The notes under the pieces are model-generated. The model made no database searches, was not told where the DNA came from, and worked only from the letters and a program-made list of their open reading frames with translations. This document shows, piece after piece, positions 44,729 to 53,495 of a stretch of 64,000 nucleotides of DNA; the stretch's first letter is position 1; every line of letters starts with the position of its first letter. The DNA comes from Pedosphaera sp. (GTDB taxonomy: Bacteria; Verrucomicrobiota; Verrucomicrobiia; Limisphaerales; UBA9464): positions 1-64,000 of the forward strand of contig SIBK01000013.1 of assembly GCA_009695205.1 (NCBI GenBank). Reading direction: 5' to 3'. The position numbers and the translations under genes were made by a program.

Positions 44729-45820
44729 ATGCTGGTTGAAATGATCCGAAGCAGCTTTACTATGTCAAAGATGAAACCCGTCAATAGCGACGTGTTCGTC
44801 ACGGAAGAAATCGTCCCGCGCGTTGGCCGTCAAGATATCGAGTTTCTTCGAAAAGGGATTCCCGCCAGTTCCTGCGGCCGGGTCCGACTGTGCAGCCATA
44901 AACTTAACGAGGACCGGCTGCATGAAATGTTTATCTCATTCGACGGATCCAACTACGTCAGACCGAGCTGGCACGTTCAAAAAGACGAGTCGCTGCATGT
45001 TTTGGAAGGGGTTGCTGACTACTTCTTTTTTGATCCGCAGGGCCGCGTGATGGATACCGTTCCGTTGGGGACGTTTCGATCCGGACATCCATTTTACTGC
45101 CGCATTCCCGCCGGGGTCGAGCATGCCCTGCTGATTCGCTCGGAGGGACTCGAGATTCACGAGGCAACCGTGGGCCCTTTCAAACGCGAAGATACGGTGT
45201 TTTCTCCGTGGTCGCCGGCTGAAAACAACACGCCGGGTGTCAGCCGGTTTCTTGACAGCCTTCGCCGCCAGCTCAGGATTGATCGCCCGTTGCTGAAGAT
45301 GAAGAGAACGGCGCAGGATGTGTTTGTTCCCGAGGAACACATCGTCAGTGTTGGACCGAAGGAGATGGACATCCTGAAAAATGCCGTCCACGGGACGGAT
45401 CGTAAGCGGGTCCGGTTGTGTATTCACAAAAACATCGAGAATACACTTCACGAGATGTTCGTTGTGTATATGAAAATGGCCTATTTAAAGCCCAAGAAGC
45501 ACATCGGCAGGGATGAGTCCCTTCATATTCTGGAAGGTGAGGCGGATGTCTTTTTCTTCGATGACGTGGGAAACATTACCGATGCGATCCCTCTTGGCGA
45601 CTATCATTCGTGTCGTCCCTTTTGTGTTCGAATACCGGCATCAATGTATCATACGGTCATCATCCGATCGGAAATGCTCGCGGTTCATGAGGCCACACTC
45701 GGCCCATTTCGACGTGAAGATACGGTATCAGCTCCCTGGGCTCCCCAGGAGCTCGACACTCCAGAAATCGCCCGATTTATGAGCCGGCTTCGGGGTGTTG
45801 CGGAGAGTTGTGCAAACTGA
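44729..45820 (+). CDS. tandem WbuC-like cupin protein
   Basis: The 363-residue protein consists of two similar halves. Each starts with DVFV.EE, has RVRLC-H, LHEMF, a KxxxESLH-LEG core, FFFD and ends with EATLGPFKRED-type sequence (first half ~15-180, second ~190-355). The cupin His residues lie in HVQKDESLHVLEG and HIGRDESLHILEG. WbuC family proteins are single ~150-residue cupin metalloproteins found in O-antigen loci with unproved function. The doubled form is unusual. Start uncertain: 44729, 44762 or 44771; the match between the halves suggests the native N-terminus lies near 44771. Confidence 0.75.
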   Translation: MLVEMIRSSFTMSKMKPVNSDVFVTEEIVPRVGRQDIEFLRKGIPASSCGRVRLCSHKLNEDRLHEMFISFDGSNYVRPSWHVQKDESLHVLEGVADYFFFDPQGRVMDTVPLGTFRSGHPFYCRIPAGVEHALLIRSEGLEIHEATVGPFKREDTVFSPWSPAENNTPGVSRFLDSLRRQLRIDRPLLKMKRTAQDVFVPEEHIVSVGPKEMDILKNAVHGTDRKRVRLCIHKNIENTLHEMFVVYMKMAYLKPKKHIGRDESLHILEGEADVFFFDDVGNITDAIPLGDYHSCRPFCVRIPASMYHTVIIRSEMLAVHEATLGPFRREDTVSAPWAPQELDTPEIARFMSRLRGVAESCAN

Positions 45821-45830
45821 TCCGGAGAGT

Positions 45831-47096
45831 ATGAGCGCTGCAATTGTTACTCCCATGGAATCTTTGGTCTACCATCGCAAGACGTGTCGCCTTTGCGACA
45901 GTCCGGATGTTGACCGGGTGCTCAAGTTGACTCCGTGCCCACCCGTTGACGCCTTTGTTCCGGAGTCCCTCCGTGATCAGAAACAGGAGGTGTTTCCCAT
46001 GGATCTGTATTTGTGCCGGACCTGCGGACACGCTCAGTTGCTGGATGTGGTGTCACCCAAGCTTCTATTTGGGAGTTACATCTATACAACATCGAGTTCT
46101 CCCGGCCTAGTCGAATACTTCAAGACCTACGCCAGCCGGGTGTGTGATCAATTGAGCCTCACTCCCGGAGGGACTGTCCTCGACATCGGTAGCAACGACG
46201 GCACCCTTCTGTCGTTCTTTAAGAGCCACGGCCTCCGCGTTCTTGGCGTTGATCCCGCCCGAGAAATCGCCGGCACAGCGACCGCGGCAGGTATTGAAAC
46301 ATTACCCGAATTCTTCGATAGCGAGATTGCGAAAAGGGTGAGATCTGACCGAGGACTGTTTAATCTGATCACGGCCAATAACGTATTCGCGCATTCGGAC
46401 GCCCTGGGCGACATGGCCGAGGGAGTTTGCTCATTGCTCAAGCCGGACGGGGTCTTTGTCTTTGAAGTGTCCTACCTTCTTGACATGGTGGAGAACATGG
46501 TTTTCGACTTTATATACCATGAGCATCTCAGTCACCATTCCATAAAGCCGTTGCAAACCTTTATGCGACGTCACGGTCTTGATCTGTTTTCGGTGGAAAG
46601 GACACAGAGCAAGGGCGGAACGATTCGTTGCTTCGCTCAGCGAGTGGGTGGGCCTCGATCGGTATCTCCAACGGTTTCTCAATTGTTGAAACTGGAGGAG
46701 GACTTCGGTCTGTACCGCCTGGATACCTATCGGGCATACACCGCAAAGATTGAAGAGGTGAAGCGCCAATTGCAGGAATTGTTGAAGGGGCTGCGGTCCC
46801 AGGGATGCACCGTTGCCGGATATGGGGCTTCTGCCACCGGAACGGTGCTGACCTACCATTTTGAGCTGGGGGATCAGATGTTGTTTATCGTCGACGACAA
46901 TCCGGTCCGACAATCGCGCTTCAGTCCCGGCCATCATATTCCCATTCTATCCTCAAGAGCGCTGATGGAAAGGCGACCCGACTATGTCATCATTCTTGCT
47001 TGGAGGTTCGCAGACATGATTATTGCAAAGAATGAGGCATATCAGAGGCAGGGCGGGCGGTTCATTGTGCCTCTGCCGACTTTGAAAGTGGTGTAA
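45831..47096 (+). CDS. C-methyltransferase-type SAM enzyme (NovU/TylCIII-like)
   Basis: A 421-residue protein with three parts: an N-terminal zinc site (CRLCDSPD ... YLCRTCGHAQLLDVV), a methyltransferase core (TVLDIGSNDGTLLSFFKSHG, NLITANNVFAHSDAL, FIYHEHLSHHS) and a C-terminal domain with VAGYGASATGTVLTYHF and VDDNPVRQSRFSPG. This is the layout of sugar C-methyltransferases that act on 4-keto-sugars. It starts at ATG 45831 with GGAGAG just before. Confidence 0.85.
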   Translation: MSAAIVTPMESLVYHRKTCRLCDSPDVDRVLKLTPCPPVDAFVPESLRDQKQEVFPMDLYLCRTCGHAQLLDVVSPKLLFGSYIYTTSSSPGLVEYFKTYASRVCDQLSLTPGGTVLDIGSNDGTLLSFFKSHGLRVLGVDPAREIAGTATAAGIETLPEFFDSEIAKRVRSDRGLFNLITANNVFAHSDALGDMAEGVCSLLKPDGVFVFEVSYLLDMVENMVFDFIYHEHLSHHSIKPLQTFMRRHGLDLFSVERTQSKGGTIRCFAQRVGGPRSVSPTVSQLLKLEEDFGLYRLDTYRAYTAKIEEVKRQLQELLKGLRSQGCTVAGYGASATGTVLTYHFELGDQMLFIVDDNPVRQSRFSPGHHIPILSSRALMERRPDYVIILAWRFADMIIAKNEAYQRQGGRFIVPLPTLKVV

Positions 47097-47129
47097 TTGC
47101 GATTTTGCTCCGCTTGTGTGTGGTTCGAT

Positions 47130-47726
47130 ATGAAACAACGAACGCCGGAGCGTGCCGCGGTCTTTCTTGATCGCGATGGGGTCTTGATCGAGGATGTTCA
47201 TTTGTTGACGCGCGCCGATCAATTGCGGATCCTCCCCGGTGTTCCCCGAGCGCTGGAAAGACTGCATGAAGCTGGCTTTCAATTGGTGGTCGTCAGCAAT
47301 CAACCGGTCGTTGCCCGCGGCCTTGTCAGCGAGGCCGATGTGAAGGCGGTCCATGAAGAATTGGAGCGTCGACTCATCGAGGCTGGAAGTCCGCCCATAC
47401 GCCGGTTCTATTTCTGCCCCCACCATCCGAATGCCACCCTGCTCTCGTACCGAAAGACGTGTGAATGCCGGAAGCCCAGGCCCGGATTGTTTCTGCAGGC
47501 AATTGAAGAGTTGGGACTTTCAGCCGCCGATAGCTATACGGTTGGGGATCGAATCACCGACATTATTGCGGGGGCCACGGTTGGATCACGCACGATTTTG
47601 GTGGAGACAGGCGTGGATTCTCTCACCCCGATCGAGACATCGGAGCCGCTTGATGCTTCGGTGCGTCCGGATTATACCTGCGCAGATCTGCCTGCGGCTG
47701 CCACGTGGATTTTAGAATCACGATGA
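47130..47726 (+). CDS. gmhB: heptose bisphosphate phosphatase-like HAD enzyme (GmhB)
   Basis: A 198-residue HAD phosphatase: FLDRDGVLIEDVHLL (motif I), VVVSNQPVVARGL, the zinc site CPHHPNA ... CECRKPRPG and VGDRITDIIAG. The family removes the 7-phosphate of glycero-manno-heptose 1,7-bisphosphate. The downstream nucleotidyltransferase overlaps by 4 nt (ATGA), as in GDP-heptose operons. An upstream in-frame TTG (47097) is less likely than ATG 47130. Confidence 0.85.
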   Translation: MKQRTPERAAVFLDRDGVLIEDVHLLTRADQLRILPGVPRALERLHEAGFQLVVVSNQPVVARGLVSEADVKAVHEELERRLIEAGSPPIRRFYFCPHHPNATLLSYRKTCECRKPRPGLFLQAIEELGLSAADSYTVGDRITDIIAGATVGSRTILVETGVDSLTPIETSEPLDASVRPDYTCADLPAAATWILESR

Positions 47727-48472
47727 AGGCTATGATCTTGTGCGCAGGGCTTGGGACGCGCCTTGGTGAATTGACGCGAGAATTGCCAAAGCCAATGCTG
47801 CCGCTTTGTGAACGACCTTTGCTCGCGTACTTGCTCGGTCATTTGCGGAACCAGGGGTTCGAAGACGTGCTGATTAATCTGCACTTTCGTCCCGAAATAA
47901 TACGGGACGCCTTTCAGGATGGAGGACGTTGGCGCATGCGGATTACCTATTCTCTGGAAGAGAGTCTTCGCGGAACGGCGGGAGGTCTGAAAAATGTTCA
48001 ATCGCATTTCTCAGAAGAAGAGTGTTTCCTAGTTCAGTATGGGGATGTGTTGACGGATCAGGATTTTCAGGAAATGGTGCGCTTCCACCGCAAGAGATCT
48101 GCGATGATAACGTTGCTATTGCATGAACGGAGTAAATCCAATAGCGCGATCACCCTTGATGAAAGCCAACGAATCCTTGGTTTTCTTGAGCGTCCTACCG
48201 ATGAGATGCGTCAGGGCGTTACGGCTCCCTGGGTGAATTCTGGTGTTTGTATTTGCAGTCCGGAAATATTTGATCACATCCCAACGGGACGATTCAGTGA
48301 TCTGCCGCGTGACATTTTTGTCAAACTGGTCGACACGGGCCGACTTTACGGATTTCCGCTCACAGGATTCCGTTGTGCCATTGATTCGGCATCGCGGCTT
48401 GAGGAGGCCCGCTTGGCGATCGCGCGGGGTGACTGCCACGTAAAATCCTTGGCCGACCCTGATGTAGAATGA
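47723..48472 (+). CDS. sugar-1-phosphate nucleotidyltransferase (HddC-like)
   Basis: The 249-residue protein has MILCAGLGTRLGELTRELPK with the signature GxGTRL...PK, VQYGDVLTD (metal Asp) and APWVNSGVCICSPE. Beside gmhB, the best candidate is D-glycero-alpha-D-manno-heptose 1-phosphate guanylyltransferase, but other sugars are possible. Overlaps both neighbours by 4 nt. Confidence 0.8.
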   Translation: MKAMILCAGLGTRLGELTRELPKPMLPLCERPLLAYLLGHLRNQGFEDVLINLHFRPEIIRDAFQDGGRWRMRITYSLEESLRGTAGGLKNVQSHFSEEECFLVQYGDVLTDQDFQEMVRFHRKRSAMITLLLHERSKSNSAITLDESQRILGFLERPTDEMRQGVTAPWVNSGVCICSPEIFDHIPTGRFSDLPRDIFVKLVDTGRLYGFPLTGFRCAIDSASRLEEARLAIARGDCHVKSLADPDVE

Positions 48473-49674
48473 AACCTTTCAGGATTGCCATTGTTGGCGG
48501 CGGCATTGTTGGACTCTCAGTCGCTTATAAATTGAGCCTCAAGCACCCGGGTGCGGAACTTGTGCTGTTCGAAAAGGAGCCGAAACTGGCGACTCACCAG
48601 ACGGGGCGAAATTCCGGCGTGATTCACTCTGGCATCTATTACAAGCCCGCATCGAGGAAGGCGAGAATGTGCCGATCCGGCAAAGTGCAGTTGGAGCGAT
48701 TCTGTAAGGAAAATGGCGTCTCGTACGAAACCTGCGGCAAGGTGATTGTCGCACTTAACGAATCAGAACTTCCTGCTTTGGAGCGGATTCAGCAGCGTGG
48801 TATTGCCAACGGAGTTGCATGCGAGGTGGTTGGAGTGGAACGACTGAAGGAGCTCGAACCCGCTGTGAATGGAATTCGAGCTCTTCACGTTCCTCAAACC
48901 GGAATCGTGGACTACGTGGGCTTTTGTGAGCGAATAGGTTCCTTGTTGCGCGAGAAAGGGCATGAGTTGCGGCTTGGAACTCTCGTCAAAGGAATTATAC
49001 GAGATGGCAGGGGCCTCTTAGTGGTTTCGAGCAAAGGGGACACTCAAGTGGATTTCCTGGTGAATTGTGCCGGCCTTCACTCGGATCGCATTGCCAGAGT
49101 GGCGGGGCACTCGCCGCGTTTGAAAATCGTTCCGTTCCGCGGGGAATACTTTGAGGTTAAGGAAGAGGCTCGGCACGTATGTCAAAACCTGATTTATCCG
49201 GTGCCCGATCCCAGCTTCCCGTTTCTCGGGGTTCACTTCACCCGAATGATTCACGGGGGCTTGGAATGCGGCCCAAATGCTGTCCTGGCGTTCGCTCGAG
49301 AAGGGTACACCCATTCTCAAGTGCGACTTGGAGACTTGGCTGAGACGCTCGCCTTTGGGGGCTTTCGAAAGTTGGCGGCAAGACACTGGAGAATGGGCTT
49401 GAGTGAGATTCACCGATCGTTCAGCAAGAAGGCATTTGTTCGGGCGCTGCAACGGCTGGTTCCGGAGATACGGGAGGACCAGTTGGTGACCGCCCCCGCA
49501 GGGGTCCGAGCTCAGGCGGTGTCCCCGGAGGGCGAACTGGTGGATGACTTTTCATTTGAGCAAGATGATCGAGCGATTCACGTCATCAACGCGCCGTCAC
49601 CCGCTGCAACGGCTTGCCTTGCCATCGCCGATCATATCCTCGAAATGTTGGAGCTCAAATTGTCCCAGAGTTGA
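48469..49674 (+). CDS. lhgO: FAD-dependent L-2-hydroxyglutarate oxidase-like protein
   Basis: A 401-residue DAO-family oxidase: FAD motif AIVGGGIVGLSVAYKL, QTGRNSGVIHSGIYYKP and the C-terminal INAPSPAATACLAIADHI, as in L-2-hydroxyglutarate oxidase (LhgO). Since it overlaps the heptose-type nucleotidyltransferase gene (ATGA), its real substrate may be a 2-hydroxy acid or a sugar of this pathway, not 2-hydroxyglutarate. Confidence 0.8.
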   Translation: MKPFRIAIVGGGIVGLSVAYKLSLKHPGAELVLFEKEPKLATHQTGRNSGVIHSGIYYKPASRKARMCRSGKVQLERFCKENGVSYETCGKVIVALNESELPALERIQQRGIANGVACEVVGVERLKELEPAVNGIRALHVPQTGIVDYVGFCERIGSLLREKGHELRLGTLVKGIIRDGRGLLVVSSKGDTQVDFLVNCAGLHSDRIARVAGHSPRLKIVPFRGEYFEVKEEARHVCQNLIYPVPDPSFPFLGVHFTRMIHGGLECGPNAVLAFAREGYTHSQVRLGDLAETLAFGGFRKLAARHWRMGLSEIHRSFSKKAFVRALQRLVPEIREDQLVTAPAGVRAQAVSPEGELVDDFSFEQDDRAIHVINAPSPAATACLAIADHILEMLELKLSQS

Positions 49675-49916
49675 GGGCCATGAATCCACGTTTCGAATTC
49701 AAAGCAACGCGTCACCCTATTCATCAAACTCTTGACAGTCACGCGGTCGAAAGTAGTTTTCCATTAAATGAATAACAACGGACTGGAAGGGTGTGTCCAA
49801 GAAGGGCTGCCAGAAGGTGCCAAAAGACCTAGCTAGGTCCCTGTGGCAAGGGTACTGCTAGAAACAAACGAGGTCGAAAAATCAAAACCCGCAAATCGAG
49901 AACCTCGAAGCAGCCA
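49675..49916. other. spacer between sub-operons with 14-bp palindrome
   Basis: I see no gene. A perfect 14-bp palindrome GACCTAGCTAGGTC lies at 49826-49839, and TTGACA at 49732-49737 without a good -10 box. The tight overlaps of the upstream genes break off here, so a new promoter is likely. Confidence 0.45.
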
Positions 49917-50681
49917 GTGGCTGTCAGAAATGAGGATTTGAGCATTCACAGTCTAATCATTGGCGGCACCCGTGGCATCGGGCGTGAGCTGGTGCGCCTA
50001 TTCCGCAAGGAAGGCCACACCGTTTCAGTTATCGGCAAGCGTGAGCCTGGGAATGAGGATAAGGCCTTGCGAAAGGTTCATTTTTGGAGTGCGGATGTTA
50101 CTCGACGTCCGCAGCTGGTGACTGTATTAAACGAAATTGTCCAACGAAATGGCAATATTAACTATTTAGTGTTCCTGCAGCGATTCAGGGGCGACGGTGA
50201 CAAATGGGTGGGGGAGCTCGGAACAAGCCTTACCGCTACAAAGAATGCCATTGAAATGTTGGCGGAGCGATTTGCCACGGGTGGTGACAAAGCAATCGTT
50301 GTGGTTGGTTCAATCGCAGACCAGTATGTGAGCGAGAGTCAGCCGATTGGATATCACGTCGCCAAAGCGGGCCTCGTCCACTTGGCGTGCTATTATGCCG
50401 TTGCTCTTGGAGCAAAGGGAATTCGGGTTAACTGCGTCTCACCCTCCACAATTCTCAAACGCGAAAACAGGCAGTTCTACGAAAACAATGAAGCCATTGT
50501 GAACGTGTTAAATTCTACAATCCCCTTAGGTAGAATGGGCACTGCGACTGACACCGCGAATGTGATCGCGTTCCTTTGCAGTCCTCAAGCCTCCTTCGTT
50601 ACTGGACAACGGATCACAGTTGATGGCGGGGTTTCGCTTCTCTCTCAGGAGTCGCTGGCGCGCAGGCTTACGGGTCTCTAA
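49917..50681 (+). CDS. SDR family oxidoreductase
   Basis: A 254-residue classical SDR: GGTRGIGRELVRLF, the Ser in VVGSIADQYV, catalytic YHVAK, then VNCVSPSTILKRENRQF and SFVTGQRITVDGG. It likely reduces a keto group in sugar or acyl precursor synthesis. Start uncertain: GTG 49917 used; a TTG a few codons on, with GAGG before it, is possible. Confidence 0.82.
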   Translation: MAVRNEDLSIHSLIIGGTRGIGRELVRLFRKEGHTVSVIGKREPGNEDKALRKVHFWSADVTRRPQLVTVLNEIVQRNGNINYLVFLQRFRGDGDKWVGELGTSLTATKNAIEMLAERFATGGDKAIVVVGSIADQYVSESQPIGYHVAKAGLVHLACYYAVALGAKGIRVNCVSPSTILKRENRQFYENNEAIVNVLNSTIPLGRMGTATDTANVIAFLCSPQASFVTGQRITVDGGVSLLSQESLARRLTGL

Positions 50682-50735
50682 GATGATGACGGCTTTCGAT
50701 AGTCAGCGCTCGCCCTTCAATGGTGAAGCCGTTAA

Positions 50736-52010
50736 ATGAAACATTCCCCGAGTATTGCTGACACAGCAAAATGCCAGGTTAGACCTGATCCAGAGCCTGC
50801 GGCACGAATTGACCTACTGGAGGGGGTGCGTGGGGCTCTCGCCTTCTGGGTGATGATCGGCCACTTCCTCGAATACCTCGGCGCGGCCAGTCTCGTCAAT
50901 GCCGGTACCGGAAGCCTGCTGGGAAAGGCAGCATTCGTTGCGATCAATGGAGAGGTGCCAGTGTTGCTATTTATGATCATCAGCGGTTTTGTGATCAGCC
51001 ACCTTGTGGAAGGCCGGAGAGAACGCTATGGCATCTACATTTTCAGGCGTTTCATGCGACTTTTTCCCGCGGTCACCTGCTGTTTTGTGCTCGGAATCCT
51101 GGTCAATCCCTGGCAGTCCAGTGTGTTGCCTGGTTTGCCTTGGGGGAACGATTTCTGGCTGGTGAATCAGGCCAGGCTGGCTCCCGTGCACCGAGAGTTT
51201 GCCGTGCAGAACATTCTCGCTCATGTCTCCATGGTTCATGGATTGATCCCTCCGTCGCTATTGCCGGAGGCGTTGGGTGCCTTTCTTGGGCCGGCCTGGA
51301 GCATTAGCACGGAATGGCAGTTTTACTTGATCGCCCCCCTGGCCATCGCTGCATCCAAGCGGCTTTCCGGATTTGCCCTGATTTGCGCCCTTGTCGCCCT
51401 GCTGCAAATAGTCTTCAGCAGGCTGCGACTGGGCGAGTCCATGGAAAACTATAACGCAGCGTTTATCGCCTTCTATATTCAATACTTTTTCATTGGCGGC
51501 CTATCTTATTTCGTCTGGCGCGGTTTTCACCGAGCCGTCTCGAGCGGCGCTCTGGGTCCTGGGTCACCGCAGGGCATGGCTGTGGGGGGGGCAGCCATTG
51601 CCTTTTTCATGCTTGTACCCGCTTTGCTCGGCATCACGTTTGGTGGATTGAGTTTGACGCCCTTTCTTTCAATCGCGGTTCTGGCCATCTGGATTCTTCT
51701 GTTTGGCTGCCTTTGTCAAATCACCGCAGCTCCAGCCGGAATTGAGGCCAGAATCGTCGGAAAAATCGGCTGTTGCCGCGTCGCACTCTTTCTGGGCCGA
51801 ATATCGTACTCCGTTTATTTGGTGCATTTTCCTTTGGCTGTCATTCTGCTCCGCCTCAGCAAACCCTTCTGGGGAATACCGAGACCCGCGTTCATCGCCC
51901 TGTTTTTGATTGCGGGCTCCCTATGCACCCTTGGTGCCGCCTCGGTTCTCTATCGGTACGTAGAAGCGCCTGCAATCCGGTGGGCGAGAAGTAGATCGAA
52001 TAGCGAGTGA
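50736..52010 (+). CDS. membrane acyltransferase (OafA/YrhL type)
   Basis: A 424-residue acyltransferase-3 protein with about ten membrane segments. The motif LLEGVRGALAFWVMIGHFLE has the conserved Arg and His; RRFMRLFPAV and FLGRISYSVYLVHFPLAVIL are also typical. Such proteins O-acetylate sugars of O-antigens and capsules at the inner membrane. It runs 54 bp after the SDR. Confidence 0.9.
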   Translation: MKHSPSIADTAKCQVRPDPEPAARIDLLEGVRGALAFWVMIGHFLEYLGAASLVNAGTGSLLGKAAFVAINGEVPVLLFMIISGFVISHLVEGRRERYGIYIFRRFMRLFPAVTCCFVLGILVNPWQSSVLPGLPWGNDFWLVNQARLAPVHREFAVQNILAHVSMVHGLIPPSLLPEALGAFLGPAWSISTEWQFYLIAPLAIAASKRLSGFALICALVALLQIVFSRLRLGESMENYNAAFIAFYIQYFFIGGLSYFVWRGFHRAVSSGALGPGSPQGMAVGGAAIAFFMLVPALLGITFGGLSLTPFLSIAVLAIWILLFGCLCQITAAPAGIEARIVGKIGCCRVALFLGRISYSVYLVHFPLAVILLRLSKPFWGIPRPAFIALFLIAGSLCTLGAASVLYRYVEAPAIRWARSRSNSE

Positions 52011-52118
52011 TCCTGATTTGACTTCAGCTCATCCGGGGCCAAGGGCGAGGACGCTATGCGCGAGCGACCGGAGGATTTTGCGCTTGCTGATTGAGTGACA
52101 GGACGCAGCATTCGTTTC

Positions 52119-53351
52119 ATGTTAGTGAGCGCTGCCAACAAGGTTCGTTGCCGCCTTTGCGGTAATCCGGAGCTTTCATTGTTGGTGGACTTGGGCCCTC
52201 AACCGATCGCTCACCGTTTTCTCGAAAGACCCGAGACGGAATTCAAGCACCCGCTTAAGCTTCACTTCTGTGACCACTGTGGACTTGGCCAGATTTGTGA
52301 TCCCATCGCGCCTGAAATTCTTTACAAAGGATACAACTACTGCTTCAGCGCGTGGAAACCCGAGCCGCACCGTGAAACGGAACTCGACCTGATTTGTGCT
52401 CACAGACAAAGTGCCAGAATCTTCGAGATCGGCTGTAACGACGGCCTGTTCCTAGAACAGCTCACGCTCCGTGGCCAGCAACTTTGCGTGGGCCTCGAAC
52501 CGAACAGCTTCGCCAAGAAAATCGCCACTGAAGTGCGCGGCCTCCACGTTTACGAGACGTTTCTCGATGAAACGACTTGCCAACACGCCCTCCAACAATT
52601 CGGTAAGTTCGACCTCGTCATGGCGCGGCAAGTCCTCGAACACGTCCCGGATATCGAACTGTTTTTCAAGTGCGTCCATTTGCTCCTCGCTGACGACGGC
52701 CTGGTATTTATTGATGTGCCGGATGTTGAGCCAGGATTGCGGATGGGTGATTGCACAATCGCTTGGGAAGAACACGTCAATTATTTTACCCAAAACGTCC
52801 TCGTCCGCGCTCTCGATCGTTTCGGTTTCACGCCCGTCGAGCAAAGACAGTTCAATTACAGCGGCGGCACGCTTGCCGTCCTCGCTCGCCGCAAGACCCC
52901 TTCGGATAAATTCGATGCCACGTGGGAATGTCTGCCGTTGGCGAAAAGTTTTTCAGCGCGCGTCCGAGCCTATCGCGAGGAGCTCGCCGCAGCGCTTACC
53001 AAGGCCGGGAAAATGTTCGATCACATCGTCATTTACGGCGTGGGTTGCCGTGCGTGCGCGCTTGTCAACGGTCTGGACTTGTCGGGCGTGATTGACTTTG
53101 CTGTGGACGATCAAATCGAACGGCAAGGCAAGCTCATGCCCGGTTCGCAAATGGCCATCAAATCTCCGCAAGAGCTGGCCCGACCTGGTTTGAAGTTTCT
53201 CGTTATCCTGGCAGTGAATCAAGAGAATGAAGCCAAGGTGAAGGCAAAAACACTCGCCGCCTGCCCTCAATCACACGTCACGTTTCTCACCGTCTTCTGC
53301 CCAGCGGACATCCAAGCGGAACTCGCCGCGCTGGTGAACTTCTTGAGTTAA
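52119..53351 (+). CDS. second C-methyltransferase-type SAM enzyme
   Basis: A 410-residue paralogue of the enzyme at 45831, with the same plan: zinc site CRLCGNPEL ... HFCDHCGLGQICD, core RIFEIGCNDGLFLEQL and FDLVMARQVLEHVPD, TIAWEEHVNYFT, and a C-terminal domain with IYGVGCRACALVNGLD and FAVDDQIERQGKLMPG. It may act on a different sugar than its paralogue. Start: ATG 52119 by homology; 52095 also in frame. Confidence 0.83.
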   Translation: MLVSAANKVRCRLCGNPELSLLVDLGPQPIAHRFLERPETEFKHPLKLHFCDHCGLGQICDPIAPEILYKGYNYCFSAWKPEPHRETELDLICAHRQSARIFEIGCNDGLFLEQLTLRGQQLCVGLEPNSFAKKIATEVRGLHVYETFLDETTCQHALQQFGKFDLVMARQVLEHVPDIELFFKCVHLLLADDGLVFIDVPDVEPGLRMGDCTIAWEEHVNYFTQNVLVRALDRFGFTPVEQRQFNYSGGTLAVLARRKTPSDKFDATWECLPLAKSFSARVRAYREELAAALTKAGKMFDHIVIYGVGCRACALVNGLDLSGVIDFAVDDQIERQGKLMPGSQMAIKSPQELARPGLKFLVILAVNQENEAKVKAKTLAACPQSHVTFLTVFCPADIQAELAALVNFLS

Positions 53352-53495
53352 GGATGCTCGCGATGACCACTCGGCTAACCTTCGCGTTCCTTTTCGATCG
53401 CGAAAGTGTACTCATTGACGAGGCGCGAAAGGCCGCCGCCGAGAGATACGCCAAAATCGGGCCGTTGACTCAGCTCGCAGGATCCGAAAGGAACA

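Noticed and set aside
49917..49960. Upstream extension of the SDR rich in Lys and Arg
   Set aside because: The frame is open about 75 nt further upstream, but has no start codon and no family match.
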